DNA of 64,000 bases from TMED109 sp002684605 (GCA_913046335.1 CAJWSU010000001.1:184409-248408); one strand, 5' to 3'; counted from the stretch's first letter, positions 18,224 through 27,644 are shown. Numbers and translations are program-made. Notes: a model not told the origin generated them from the sequence alone.

Positions 18224-20287
18224 ATGAAAAAGCGTATGTTAATAGACGCCGAATACTTAGAAGAAACACGTGTAGTAGTTACTAATGATAATGAAATTGA
18301 AGATTTTGATCACGAGACCACAACAAAAAAGCAAAATAGAGGAAACTTATATTTAGCTAAGATAGCTCGTGTTGAACCTTCTCTTCAGGCAGCATTTGTG
18401 GATTATGGAAATGAGAGACATGGGTTTCTTGCTTTTAGTGAGATACATCCAGATTATTTTCAAATTCCTATTGCAGATAAAGAAGAAATAATTAAAGATC
18501 AATCCTCTAAACAAGAAGATAAAGAAAATACTGATGAAGATGAAGCAGATACAGAGACTGATAGTAAAAGTGATCCTGTAAAGAAAAAACCTACTAAAAA
18601 ATTGAATTTTTATCATAAATATAGAATTCAAGAAGTAATTAAAAAAGGTCAAATAATATTAGTTCAGGTAGCTAAAGAAGAAAGGGGCAATAAAGGGGCC
18701 GCTTTAACTACTTTTATATCTTTAGCTGGAAGATATTGTGTTTTAATGACTAACACTATAAGAAAAGGCGGAATCAGTAGAAGAATTACTCATAGTAACG
18801 ATAGAAAAAAATTAAGGTCTATAATCGAAGGATTAAATATACCCGAAAGTATGGGAGTAATTATAAGAACAGCTGGCTCCAAAATGAATAAAATAGAAAT
18901 AAAAAGAGATTATAATTTTTTAAATAAAACATGGGAAACTATAAAGTCAGAGACTTTAAAATCTGTCGCTCCATCACTTATACATGAAGAAAATAATATT
19001 ATAAAAAGAGGTATTAGAGATTTATATACCGCTGAAGTAGGAGAAATTTTAGTTCAAGGGTCCTCAGCATATAAAGAAGCAAAGAAATACATGAAGACTT
19101 TAATGCCAAGCAAAACTAAAATTATAAAAGAATATAATGATAAAACTCCATTATTACAAAAATATAATATAGATACAAAATTAGAAAAAATGCATAGTCC
19201 AATTGCTACACTAAAAAGTGGTGGATATATTGTAATAAACCAAACCGAAGCTTTAGTAGCCGTTGATGTAAACTCAGGAAAAGCAACAAAGGAGAGAAAT
19301 ATAGAAGAAACAGCTCTACAGACAAATAAAGAAGCTGCTGAAGAATTAGCTATTCAACTCAGGCTTAGGGATTTATCTGGCTTAATTGTAGTTGATTTTA
19401 TTGACATGTTGTTAAGTAAAAACAATAGAATTGTTGAAAATATATTGAAACAAAGACTTCATACTGATCGCGCTAAAATACAAGTAGGCGCCTTATCCTC
19501 TTTTGGTCTTTTAGAAATGTCGAGACAAAGACTAAGGCCAAGTATTTATGAAGCAGACTTTATAACTTGTCATCATTGTTTAGGGCTTGGAAGAATTAGA
19601 TCATTAGAATCCTTAACTTTAAAAGCACTTCATCAAATTGAAGAAAAAGCTACTAACTTTAATGAAAAATCTTTAATAATAAATTTACCTGAAAAAACTG
19701 CTATCCATATATTAAATAATAAAAGAAAAGAATTATCAAATATTGAAGAAAAGAGAAAAATTAAAATTACCATTATTCCTGATGAAAAACTTCAAGATGA
19801 AGAGAACCCATTAGAAAAAATTAAAAGTATTAATAAAAATAATAACGATAATAAAGCAAATTTTTATAATAAAAATAAAAAAGATCCACATAATAAAATT
19901 AAAAGGCCAGTAGCAAATAATAGATACAAAAAAAACTTACAAAAAAGCAATCCTGTCCAAAATCTTACAAATAAAGAAGATGATGGTATTCCAAATATTG
20001 ATATAAATACTAAGGAAAGCTCTGCTGTAGAAAAAAATAAAAATAATAAAAAAATTATCAAAGATGTTAATAAACCTAATTTAGAACCTAAAAAGAACTC
20101 TATTAAAAAACCTAAATCAAATTTTAAGAATTCTGATAAAATAGTATCCAGTTCGTCTAATACAAATAAGGCTAAAGATGATACTAAACCTATTAAGAAA
20201 ACAAAAATTAAAAAACAAATAATAAAAACAGTGAAAACTAAGAGAAAAGGACCTGCAAAAAAAGGTTGGTGGAATAAAGAAGAGTAA
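18224..20287 (+). CDS. rne: Ribonuclease E
   Basis: 687-residue RNase E/G family endonuclease, the core of the RNA degradosome. The N-terminus MKKRMLIDAEYLEETRV matches RNase E starts. The S1 domain (about 38-150, GNLYLAKIARVEPSLQAAFV) contains an acidic insert at about 86-125. Catalytic residues of the DNase I-like domain are visible as D348 and N350 (VAVDVN) and D391 (VVDFID). The zinc-link is CHHC at 449-452. The last ~150 residues are a Lys/Asn/Pro-rich disordered tail ending in GPAKKGWWNKEE, which matches the GWW PNPase-binding motif of alphaproteobacterial RNase E. A long upstream region may be a regulatory leader. Confidence 0.94.
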   Translation: MKKRMLIDAEYLEETRVVVTNDNEIEDFDHETTTKKQNRGNLYLAKIARVEPSLQAAFVDYGNERHGFLAFSEIHPDYFQIPIADKEEIIKDQSSKQEDKENTDEDEADTETDSKSDPVKKKPTKKLNFYHKYRIQEVIKKGQIILVQVAKEERGNKGAALTTFISLAGRYCVLMTNTIRKGGISRRITHSNDRKKLRSIIEGLNIPESMGVIIRTAGSKMNKIEIKRDYNFLNKTWETIKSETLKSVAPSLIHEENNIIKRGIRDLYTAEVGEILVQGSSAYKEAKKYMKTLMPSKTKIIKEYNDKTPLLQKYNIDTKLEKMHSPIATLKSGGYIVINQTEALVAVDVNSGKATKERNIEETALQTNKEAAEELAIQLRLRDLSGLIVVDFIDMLLSKNNRIVENILKQRLHTDRAKIQVGALSSFGLLEMSRQRLRPSIYEADFITCHHCLGLGRIRSLESLTLKALHQIEEKATNFNEKSLIINLPEKTAIHILNNKRKELSNIEEKRKIKITIIPDEKLQDEENPLEKIKSINKNNNDNKANFYNKNKKDPHNKIKRPVANNRYKKNLQKSNPVQNLTNKEDDGIPNIDINTKESSAVEKNKNNKKIIKDVNKPNLEPKKNSIKKPKSNFKNSDKIVSSSSNTNKAKDDTKPIKKTKIKKQIIKTVKTKRKGPAKKGWWNKEE

Positions 20288-20292
20288 CATAC

Positions 20293-21450
20293 TTAGTTTT
20301 TTGTTTGTATCCAATTTTTAATTCTTTTGGCTCCCTCAAATACTTCTTGATGACTACCTCCATAGGAAAATCTTATAAATCTACTGCCTAAATTATAATC
20401 GAAATCTTTTCCTGGAGTTGAAGATACTCCGGCTTCTTTTAGCAATTTTATTGCAAATTCTTTTGAATCATCTGTAATATTTGAAACATCTATATATAAA
20501 TAAAATGCACCATCGGGTGGTGCATATTCTGAAAAACCCATATCTTCAAAAGAATTAATTAATAAATCTCTGTTCTTTTTATATATTAATACATTTTTAT
20601 TTAAAACATCATAATTATCGAAAGCTTTAATAGCGATTAATTGAGAAAATGTTGGAGGACATAAAAATAAAGACATAGATAATCTTTCTACAGTGTTTAT
20701 TATATTTTTTGTAGCGATAATCCACCCTAACCTCCAGCCTGTCATATTAAAATACTTAGAGAAGGAATTAATTACTATAGCGTCTTTATTATACCTAAGA
20801 ATTGTATCTGACGGTTTACCATATTCAACTCCATGATATATTTCATCTGATATAATTGTGATTTTATTAACTTTACTCCATTTTGCTATTTTCTTTAATT
20901 CACTTTTTTTAATTACGCTCCCAGTTGGGTTAGCTGGAGAAGCCATTACTATACCTTTAATAGTATTTTTAATTATTTCTAGTTTATCTAATGTAGGTTG
21001 ATAACTATTTTTACTTTCTCCTTGTATAAAGACTATATCGATATTTAATGCCTTTAATGCATTAACGTATGCGGGATAGTAAGGCGTCATTATTGCTACT
21101 TTATCTCCTGGATCAAATACAGCTAATAAAGCTAAAACAAATGCCCCTGAAGCGCCTGCTGTAACTGCTACACTATCCGGCGCTACTTTCTCTTGATACC
21201 AGTATTTATAGTGTTCAGAAATTTTATTTCTTAATTCTGGTACTCCTATAGATTCAGTATAGCCAACTTTCTTTTTATCTATAATACTTTTAGCATATTT
21301 AAGAATATGGGTAGGTGTATTAAAACCAGGCTCCCCAACATCCATATGAATGATATCTTCACCTTTAGATTTTAAATTATTAGCTCTTGTAAGCATATCC
21401 ATAGCTAAGAATGGTAATATATTAGATCTCTTTGAATTTATATCGTTCAT
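20293..21450 (-). CDS. PLP-dependent aminotransferase, class I/II
   Basis: 385-residue fold-type I aminotransferase. Visible are DVGEPGFNTP near the N-terminus, the ASPANPTGSV loop (Asn binding PLP), DEIYHG, and the PLP lysine in INSFSKYFNMTGWRLGW, with a C-terminal RFSYGG (substrate carboxylate Arg). It resembles the aspartate/aromatic aminotransferase branch common in Alphaproteobacteria; the exact amino donor cannot be given. It is convergent with rne (5 bp gap) and divergent from the M48 protease gene. Confidence 0.88.
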   Translation of the reverse strand: MNDINSKRSNILPFLAMDMLTRANNLKSKGEDIIHMDVGEPGFNTPTHILKYAKSIIDKKKVGYTESIGVPELRNKISEHYKYWYQEKVAPDSVAVTAGASGAFVLALLAVFDPGDKVAIMTPYYPAYVNALKALNIDIVFIQGESKNSYQPTLDKLEIIKNTIKGIVMASPANPTGSVIKKSELKKIAKWSKVNKITIISDEIYHGVEYGKPSDTILRYNKDAIVINSFSKYFNMTGWRLGWIIATKNIINTVERLSMSLFLCPPTFSQLIAIKAFDNYDVLNKNVLIYKKNRDLLINSFEDMGFSEYAPPDGAFYLYIDVSNITDDSKEFAIKLLKEAGVSSTPGKDFDYNLGSRFIRFSYGGSHQEVFEGAKRIKNWIQTKN

Positions 21451-21474
21451 ATCATTTTCACTTAATTATCAAAT

Positions 21475-21509
21475 AATTATATATATATATCATTTATATA
21501 TATATAATT
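21475..21509. repeat. AT inverted repeat in a divergent promoter region
   Basis: AATTATATATATAT at 21475-21488 and ATATATATATAATT at 21496-21509 form a perfect 14-bp inverted repeat around a 7-base centre. It lies between the divergent aminotransferase and M48 protease genes. It consists almost only of alternating AT and may just be promoter-region composition, or an easily melted or cruciform element. Confidence 0.55.
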
Positions 21510-21549
21510 TAATTGAATATTATTTAAATAAAATTAACTTTGGACTTAC

Positions 21550-22971
21550 ATGCCAAACAATAGAGTGTTTTTAATTATAGAATATATAAAATTAAATATT
21601 AATCGATTTTTTCTATTAATTGTACTCCTATGTATTATAAACCATAAAGAACTTCATGCACAAAATATAAACTTGATCCAAGACGCTGAAATAGAACTAA
21701 CTATTAGAAAATGGGTTGAACCAATATTTAAAGTTGCAGGCATAAGTTCCAAAGCAGTAAATATATATATCGTCAATGATAAAAGTATCAATGCATTTGT
21801 TGCTGGAGGTCAAAATATCTTTATTAATACTGGTTTAATTTTAAAAGCAAAAAAAGCTGATGCGCTGATTGGTGTTTTAGCTCATGAAATTGGTCATATT
21901 GCTGGTGGACACTTAAATAGAACAATTAACTCTATGAAAGATGCTAGTAATACAGTCACAATAGCAACACTTATAACAGCTGGCCTAATGGCTGCTAGCA
22001 AGGTATCAGGAATACGTACACCAGGAATAGGTAAATTGGTAACTTTAGGACCAACAATTGCAGCAAGAAATTTTTATAAAAACTCAAGACAAAATGAAAA
22101 ATATGCAGATGCGGCAGCCCTTAAATATATGAGTGCGGTTAATCGTTCCTGTTTACCACTTGCTATTTTATTAAAAAATTTAGGCAAACAAGAATTGCTT
22201 CATGAAAATAGACAAGATCCTTATTTAAGGACACATCCCATTTCTCAAGATCGTATATCTGAAATAATGGAAGCAAGTAAAAAAATTAAGATAAAATATA
22301 GAGTTGAATCAAAACTAGATGAATTGCGATATAAAAGAATGGTTGCAAAAATTATAGCTTTCACAAATAATTCAGGGAAAACATTATTATTATATCCTAA
22401 AAGTAATAATGATGTTGACGCAAAGTATGCAAGAGCAATTGCCTATTTAAGATTACCTGATTTAGATAAAGGAATAAAAGAAATAAGTGAGTTAATAATT
22501 AATAATAAAGAGGATCCATTTTTTCCAGAGCTATTAGGACAAATGCTATTTGAAAATGGCAAAGTATATGAGTCAATAAGTGAGTTACAAAAATCTTCAG
22601 ACCTTCTTCCCAATAACCCAATAATATTGTTAGCTTTATCAAGGTCTCAAGTTGAATCTGGTGAGATAAAAGAAAATAATAAAGCAATAAATAATTTAAA
22701 AAAACTTCTACAAATTAAACCTGAAAATATTGCAGCATGGAAACTCCTTTCTATAGCTGAGGCAAGAAATAATAATATAAGTTTAGCGCAATTAGCATCT
22801 GCAGAATCATATTTTTTACTTGGAGAACTTGACTTAGCAATTCAATTTGCAAAAAAAGCAAGAATTTCTTTTAAAAAAAATAGTCCTAGTGATATAAGAG
22901 CTTTAGATATTATATTCTTTTCTAATGAAAGAATTAATAAATTAAAGTCTACTCAAAATATAACTGATTAA
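21550..22971 (+). CDS. M48 family metalloprotease with TPR repeats (BepA-like)
   Basis: 473 residues. A hydrophobic N-terminal segment (about 18-33) ending HAQ acts as a signal peptide. The M48 domain has FVAGGQNIFINTGLI and the zinc motif HEIGH (about 115-119), with the third ligand in NEKYADAAALKYM. The C-terminal half (about 270-460) holds TPR-like helices. Such proteins (BepA/YfgC) act in the periplasm on outer-membrane protein quality control, which suits the bamB, surA and lptD genes in the window. A DsbA-like gene follows 14 bp downstream. Confidence 0.9.
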   Translation: MPNNRVFLIIEYIKLNINRFFLLIVLLCIINHKELHAQNINLIQDAEIELTIRKWVEPIFKVAGISSKAVNIYIVNDKSINAFVAGGQNIFINTGLILKAKKADALIGVLAHEIGHIAGGHLNRTINSMKDASNTVTIATLITAGLMAASKVSGIRTPGIGKLVTLGPTIAARNFYKNSRQNEKYADAAALKYMSAVNRSCLPLAILLKNLGKQELLHENRQDPYLRTHPISQDRISEIMEASKKIKIKYRVESKLDELRYKRMVAKIIAFTNNSGKTLLLYPKSNNDVDAKYARAIAYLRLPDLDKGIKEISELIINNKEDPFFPELLGQMLFENGKVYESISELQKSSDLLPNNPIILLALSRSQVESGEIKENNKAINNLKKLLQIKPENIAAWKLLSIAEARNNNISLAQLASAESYFLLGELDLAIQFAKKARISFKKNSPSDIRALDIIFFSNERINKLKSTQNITD

Positions 22972-22985
22972 AATAGGATAGTATT

Positions 22986-23732
22986 ATGGTTTATAGTATA
23001 AAAAAAAATGTATCAATATTCATTAAAATTTTTTTTTCATATTTCATTATTGTTAACTATGCTTTTCCTGAAGAAACTATCTCTAAGCAGGAAATAGATA
23101 AATTAATATATGAATATATTATGGATAACCCAGAAGTAATATTAGAATCTGTTGATAAATTAAGAAAAAAAATGGCAGAAAATTCTGAATTAGATGAAGC
23201 TTATTTAAAAGAAAATTTTATAGAATTAGCTAACGATCCATCCATTCCATATATGGGTTCTGATAAACCAAAAGTTACTATAATAGAATTTTTTGATTAT
23301 AATTGTGGCTACTGTAAAAAATCACTAGATGCTGTTACAGAATTACTAAGAACAGAATATGACCTAAAAATTTCTTTTAGAGATTACCCTATTCTCTCTC
23401 CATCTAGTAGAATTGCCGCAAAAGCCGCCTTAGCAGCAAGAAAACAAGAAAAATATTTTATACTCCATTCTGCGCTAATGAGTATGCAAGGCAATTTAAA
23501 TGAAGAAAAAATATTTTCAATCGCCAGAGATCTAGATATAGACATAGAAAAATTAAAAATAGATATGCAGGAATCTGAAATAGAAACAATTATTACTAAT
23601 AATGAAAATATAGCAAGGAAGTTGAATATCAGAGGTACGCCAACCTTTATTATAAATGGTAAATTATATGCTGGAGCTTTAGAACTAAATAAATTAAGAC
23701 AAATAATTAACGATAGTTTAAAAGATAGCTGA
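22986..23732 (+). CDS. DsbA family thiol:disulfide interchange protein
   Basis: 248 residues with a signal peptide (to about 29), an N-terminal helical segment (ISKQEIDKLIYEYIMDNPE), then a thioredoxin-fold DsbA/Com1-like domain with the active site CGYC in FFDYNCGYCKKSLD (about 104-117) and the cis-Pro loop RGTPTFIING. Predicted to act as a periplasmic disulfide oxidoreductase. The N-terminal helical extension is typical of the Com1/ScsC-like subgroup. It lies just downstream of the M48 protease gene, probably in one transcript. Confidence 0.92.
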   Translation: MVYSIKKNVSIFIKIFFSYFIIVNYAFPEETISKQEIDKLIYEYIMDNPEVILESVDKLRKKMAENSELDEAYLKENFIELANDPSIPYMGSDKPKVTIIEFFDYNCGYCKKSLDAVTELLRTEYDLKISFRDYPILSPSSRIAAKAALAARKQEKYFILHSALMSMQGNLNEEKIFSIARDLDIDIEKLKIDMQESEIETIITNNENIARKLNIRGTPTFIINGKLYAGALELNKLRQIINDSLKDS

Positions 23733-23774
23733 TAATTATAAGATTTTTAAAAATAAAAGCTATAAAGGAAAAAT

Positions 23775-24131
23775 ATGTTTAACAATTTTGGGACATTTTT
23801 ATCAACTAAGGTATTCGGAAAAAATATTGGAAAAGATGATTTTAATAATTTTTATTATGTAAGTAAAAATAAAAAAAATAAAAAAAGATGGGTTATATAT
23901 TATAAAAATAATGATGCATCGTCTGTTCCTCCTGAATGGCAAGCTTGGCTTACTAATACTTCAGATGTATTCCCCGATAACAAAAATTTTAAAAAATATA
24001 AATGGCAAATTAAGCATGAAGCTAACTTAACTGGCTTAAGTAATTTATATTATAAGTCTAAAAATTCTATAGAAAAAAAGGATAAATTCTATACATCTTG
24101 GATGCCAAGCAAAAAAAGAAATGTAAATTAA
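23775..24131 (+). CDS. NADH:ubiquinone oxidoreductase subunit NDUFA12
   Basis: 118-residue homologue of the 17.2-kDa accessory subunit of complex I, shared by mitochondria and Alphaproteobacteria. The core shows KRWVIYYKNNDASSVPPEWQ, the WLTNTSD segment, and KHEANLTGL near the C-terminus. It is membrane-peripheral in complex I. An AAAGGAAAAAT ribosome site precedes the ATG. Its last base is the first base of the following small gene's ATG, so translation is coupled. It is one of the strongest class-level markers in the window. Confidence 0.92.
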   Translation: MFNNFGTFLSTKVFGKNIGKDDFNNFYYVSKNKKNKKRWVIYYKNNDASSVPPEWQAWLTNTSDVFPDNKNFKKYKWQIKHEANLTGLSNLYYKSKNSIEKKDKFYTSWMPSKKRNVN

Positions 24132-24340
24132 TGGCTATTGATAACAATATTCTTCCAAAAGTATGGAAAGGTAAAAATAATGATGTAATTTCATGTAGTG
24201 AAAAAATAAAACTACTTAATGAAAATATTATAGAAATTAAAAGAATGTCTGATGATGCTATAGAAGATGCCATTTTAATGGGTGCTGATGAAAATCAAGT
24301 TATTGACACCATAATTAAATCATTAAAGAAAGTAATTTAA
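24131..24340 (+). CDS. Small conserved protein of unknown function
   Basis: 69 residues from the ATG at 24131, which overlaps the NDUFA12 stop by one base; an open frame from 24098 also exists but lies inside NDUFA12. The sequence is mostly helical, with EKIKLLNENIIEIKRMSDD and AIEDAILMGADENQVID. I recall similar short proteins next to NDUFA12 and DUF2155 genes in other Alphaproteobacteria, but know no function. It carries no signal peptide. The tight packing between two conserved genes supports it being real. Confidence 0.7.
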   Translation: MAIDNNILPKVWKGKNNDVISCSEKIKLLNENIIEIKRMSDDAIEDAILMGADENQVIDTIIKSLKKVI

Positions 24341-24357
24341 TTTTTGAATTGAAAGTT

Positions 24358-24702
24358 ATGCTAAGAATCATCTTTATTAATATAATGTTTCTTTTATTTA
24401 CTCATATTGCTATTGCGGATACTCAAAGTGTAGCTGTTATAAAGATAATAGATAAAGTAGCAGGCAAATCTTATGTACGTGAAGTTTCTAAGGACCAAGT
24501 TTTAAATTTTAGAAATATATTATTATCTTATAGCCACTGCATTAAAGAAAAAGAGGGTAACAATAATTTCGCTTCTTTTATTTACCTTAAGCATGTAAAT
24601 CAAGATAAGTATATATTTAAGGGCTGGCTATTATCAAATAATATAAGTGTTTCTCAGGTCTCTCATCCAGTCTATAATATAAAACTATTAAAATGCTTAT
24701 AA
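24358..24702 (+). CDS. DUF2155 exported protein
   Basis: 114 residues from the ATG at 24358 (a TTG at 24349 is possible but adds only three residues). A signal peptide ends near IAIA/DTQS. The body has AVIKIIDKVAGKSYVREV, a pair of cysteines (SYSHC and LLKC at the end), and the DUF2155 pattern FKGWLLSNNISVSQVSHPVYNI. The family is periplasmic and alphaproteobacterial, its function unknown; it commonly sits between NDUFA12 and aat, as here. It ends two bases from the convergent aat stop. Confidence 0.83.
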   Translation: MLRIIFINIMFLLFTHIAIADTQSVAVIKIIDKVAGKSYVREVSKDQVLNFRNILLSYSHCIKEKEGNNNFASFIYLKHVNQDKYIFKGWLLSNNISVSQVSHPVYNIKLLKCL

Positions 24703-24704
24703 AT

Positions 24705-25382
24705 TTAATTAAAGTTATCAGCTTTTGGATATAAATCTATATTGAGTTCTCCCGCATTACCTATACTAAAAAAATTGCTTTCTATCATTAGTGCTTTTTT
24801 TAAAATAACTAAAAAATCGGCTTGATTTATTTCATATGCTCCAAATGTTTTTAGATGCTCAGTAATAAATTGAGTATCTAGAATAGCAAATTTTCCTACC
24901 TTTAACCTTTCAATTAAATGAACTAATGCAATCTTACTTGCATTTGGCAACTTACTAAACATGCTTTCACCAAAAAATACACCTCCAATAGCTACACCAT
25001 ATAAACCTCCTATGAGTTCATTATTCGAGTAACATTCTATACTATGAGCATAACCTTTATAATGTAATTCAATATATACATCTCTTATACTTGGGTTTAT
25101 CCATGTATTTTCTCTATTATTTGTTGCTCTCGCGCAGCCTTCTATAACACCAATAAAGTCCGTATTAACTTTTATAGAATAGGGGTTTTTATTAAGTAAT
25201 CTTTTAAGTTTTTTCCTTAAACTAACTTTATATGGGTCTATAACTCCTCTAATTTTTGGTTTAACCCAAAAAATATCTGAGCTATTTTTATCTTCTGACA
25301 TTGGAAATAGTCCATGCCTATAAGCATCAAGTACATTTTTGTAATCTATTTTAACATAATTATTTTGAAAATTATTTATCAT
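24705..25382 (-). CDS. aat: Leucyl/phenylalanyl-tRNA--protein transferase
   Basis: 225-residue GNAT-like transferase that adds Leu or Phe from tRNA to proteins with N-terminal Arg or Lys, marking them for ClpS/ClpAP. Motifs: AYRHGLFPMSED, IFWVKPKIRGV, TWINPSIRDVYIELH, GLYGVAIGGVFFGESMFS, and LDTQFITEHLKTFGA. The start overlaps the accC 3' end by 11 bp, so it is the last gene of the aroQ-accB-accC-aat unit. Confidence 0.95.
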   Translation of the reverse strand: MINNFQNNYVKIDYKNVLDAYRHGLFPMSEDKNSSDIFWVKPKIRGVIDPYKVSLRKKLKRLLNKNPYSIKVNTDFIGVIEGCARATNNRENTWINPSIRDVYIELHYKGYAHSIECYSNNELIGGLYGVAIGGVFFGESMFSKLPNASKIALVHLIERLKVGKFAILDTQFITEHLKTFGAYEINQADFLVILKKALMIESNFFSIGNAGELNIDLYPKADNFN

Positions 25383-26718
25383 ATTTACTTAAATAATTTT
25401 CCAACCACCTAATATCATATTTTCCCGTTATAAAAGCTTTATTATCAATTATCTCCTCATGAAGTGGTAATGTAGTTTTAACTCCTTCAATAATATATTC
25501 CTTTAAGGCTCTTCTTAACCTCATAATAGCTTCTTCTCTAGTATTACCATGTACAATTAATTTAGAAATTAAACTATCATAATTAGGTGGTATCATATAA
25601 CCAGAATATAAGGCTGAATCTACTCTTATCCCCAAACCACCTGGTACATGATATGTTTCAACTCTACCTGCATTAGGTACAAATGTTTTAGGATCTTCTG
25701 AATTAATTCTGCATTCTATTGAGTGACCTATAAACTTAATATCTTTTTGTTTTATAGAAAGTTTTTTACCTGAAGCTACATTAATTTGCTCTTTAACTAA
25801 ATCAAAACCTGAAATCATTTCAGTTATAGGATGCTCAACCTGTATTCTTGTATTCATTTCTATAAAAAAGAACTCTCCTTTTTCATATAACATTTCAAAA
25901 GTACCTGCGCCCAAATATCCTAATTTTTTAACAGCTTTTACTATTATTTTACTAATTTGTTCTCTTTCTATTTTATTTAATGCTGGTGATGGAGCCTCTT
26001 CTAAAATTTTTTGATGCCTTCTTTGCAAAGAGCAATCTCGTTCTCCAAAATGTACGACATTACCAAAACTATCTGCAAATAATTGAAACTCTATATGTCT
26101 AGGATTCGCTAAATAACGTTCTAGATACATAGTATCATCTCCAAACCCAGACATAGCTTCTGTCCTAGCTAAATTCCATGCCTCATTTAATTCTCCAGGA
26201 TTCTTAGCTACTTTCATACCTTTTCCACCTCCACCTGCTGCTGCTTTAATTAAAACTGGAAAACCTATTTCTTTTGCTACTTTTTTCAACTCCTTCAGGT
26301 CTTTTATAGACCCCTCTGATCCTGGTACGAGCGGAATACCTAAGTTTTTCATAGCTGTTCTAGCGGAAACTTTATCACCCATTTCAGAAATATGTTCAGG
26401 TTTTGGGCCAATAAATATCAAACCATGCTCTTTAACAATTTCGGCAAACCTAGCATTTTCTGAAAGAAAGCCATATCCTGGATGTATAGCATCTGCACCA
26501 CTAACTTCTGCTGCTGATATAATGGCAGAAACATTTAAATAACTTTTAGATGCTAAAGCTGGACCAATGCAAACACTCTCATCAGCAAGCCTAACATGCA
26601 TAGCATTTTCATCTGTAGTGGAATGTACGGCAACTGTTTTTACATCTAATTCATGACAAGCTCTAATAATTCTTAAAGCAATTTCACCACGATTTGCTAT
26701 TAATACTTTTTTTATCAA
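25372..26718 (-). CDS. accC: Acetyl-CoA carboxylase, biotin carboxylase subunit
   Basis: 448-residue ATP-grasp enzyme that carboxylates the biotin on AccB with bicarbonate and ATP, the first step of malonyl-CoA synthesis. Motifs: IANRGEIALRIIRA, HPGYGFLSENARFAE, the glycine-rich ATP loop KAAAGGGGKGMK, GERDCSLQRRHQKI, and the catalytic EMNTRIQVEHPITE. It follows accB by 11 bp. accA and accD are not in this window. Confidence 0.97.
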   Translation of the reverse strand: MIKKVLIANRGEIALRIIRACHELDVKTVAVHSTTDENAMHVRLADESVCIGPALASKSYLNVSAIISAAEVSGADAIHPGYGFLSENARFAEIVKEHGLIFIGPKPEHISEMGDKVSARTAMKNLGIPLVPGSEGSIKDLKELKKVAKEIGFPVLIKAAAGGGGKGMKVAKNPGELNEAWNLARTEAMSGFGDDTMYLERYLANPRHIEFQLFADSFGNVVHFGERDCSLQRRHQKILEEAPSPALNKIEREQISKIIVKAVKKLGYLGAGTFEMLYEKGEFFFIEMNTRIQVEHPITEMISGFDLVKEQINVASGKKLSIKQKDIKFIGHSIECRINSEDPKTFVPNAGRVETYHVPGGLGIRVDSALYSGYMIPPNYDSLISKLIVHGNTREEAIMRLRRALKEYIIEGVKTTLPLHEEIIDNKAFITGKYDIRWLENYLSKYDK

Positions 26719-26729
26719 TTTAAACTACT

Positions 26730-27173
26730 TTATGTAATATCTATAACTGCGAGAACTTCATCATATTCTACAGGAATTTCATTTTTAATAATAATTTTTT
26801 TTACAACTCCTGAAAAAGGGGACTTAACTGGGTTCATAGTCTTCATAGCTTCAATGATAAATAATTGATCTCCTTCTTTTACAGATTGTCCAATGGATAT
26901 GAATGGCTTTTCTTCAGGAGAAGAAGATAAATAAACTGTTCCAACCATAGGAGATTTAATAGCACCGGGTTGATCTAAAATATTCTCTGACTCCTCTACT
27001 TCTGCTCTATTTTTATCTATTGCCTTAGAAACTACAGTTCCACCAGATGTTAAATTTCTTGCAACTTTTACTGATTGCCTTCCTTGAGTAATACTTATCT
27101 CTGATAAATCATTCTGATTTAAAAGCTCTGATAATTCCTTTATTAAAGGTTTATCTATCATAATTCTTCCCAT
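26730..27173 (-). CDS. accB: Acetyl-CoA carboxylase biotin carboxyl carrier protein
   Basis: 147 residues: a short N-terminal domain, a linker, and a C-terminal biotinyl domain with the biotinylated Lys in IEAMKTMNPV (AMKT is usual in Alphaproteobacteria). IKSPMVGTVYLSSSPEEKPF precedes it, typical of bacterial BCCP with the thumb insertion. Translation may start at 27173 or at the Met four residues later. It lies between aroQ and accC and carries biotin between carboxylase and transferase subunits. Confidence 0.96.
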   Translation of the reverse strand: MGRIMIDKPLIKELSELLNQNDLSEISITQGRQSVKVARNLTSGGTVVSKAIDKNRAEVEESENILDQPGAIKSPMVGTVYLSSSPEEKPFISIGQSVKEGDQLFIIEAMKTMNPVKSPFSGVVKKIIIKNEIPVEYDEVLAVIDIT

Positions 27174-27191
27174 AAAATTCTCCTAATATTA

Positions 27192-27644
27192 TTATATTTT
27201 TTGTTCTAATAATTTAATAATAGAATACAATGCTAATTCGTATCCTAAAGCTCCAAAACCACAAATACATCCGTCTGCTACCTTCGAAATATATGATTCA
27301 TGTCTAAAGCTTTCTCTAGCATATATATTTGACATATGAACCTCAATAACTGGTTTGTTAAAGGACTTTAAAGCATCCATTATGGCTATTGACGTATGAG
27401 AAAAACCTCCTGCATTAATTATTATTCCAGAATACAACTCAGAAGAATTTTGTATAGCTTCAATCAATTTGCCCTCATAATTGCTTTGTATACAATTTAT
27501 TTCATATAATTTTTTTCTACCTGATTTAATAAGATTGGCTTCTATATCCTTTAATTTCAAATTACCATATATACTTGGTTCTCTATTTCCCAATAAATTT
27601 AGGTTAGGACCATTTATTACTAAAATATTATTTAACTTATTCAC
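27192..27644 (-). CDS. aroQ: 3-dehydroquinate dehydratase, type II
   Basis: 150 residues, the normal length for the small dodecameric type II enzyme of the shikimate pathway. Visible are VINGPNLNLLGNREPSIYG (catalytic Tyr), IQSNYEGKLIEAIQ, INAGGFSHTSIAIMDAL, and EVHMSNIYARESFRH (catalytic His). It is the first gene of the minus-strand unit that continues with accB-accC-aat, a common alphaproteobacterial order. It supplies the chorismate route used by the chorismate mutase and TyrA encoded at 13-15 kb. Confidence 0.96.
   Translation of the reverse strand: MNKLNNILVINGPNLNLLGNREPSIYGNLKLKDIEANLIKSGRKKLYEINCIQSNYEGKLIEAIQNSSELYSGIIINAGGFSHTSIAIMDALKSFNKPVIEVHMSNIYARESFRHESYISKVADGCICGFGALGYELALYSIIKLLEQKI

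Noticed and set aside
18034..18285. 83-codon frame ahead of and overlapping rne
   Set aside because: Asn/Lys/Ile-rich without recognisable domain, runs in another frame into rne; more likely chance in the leader.
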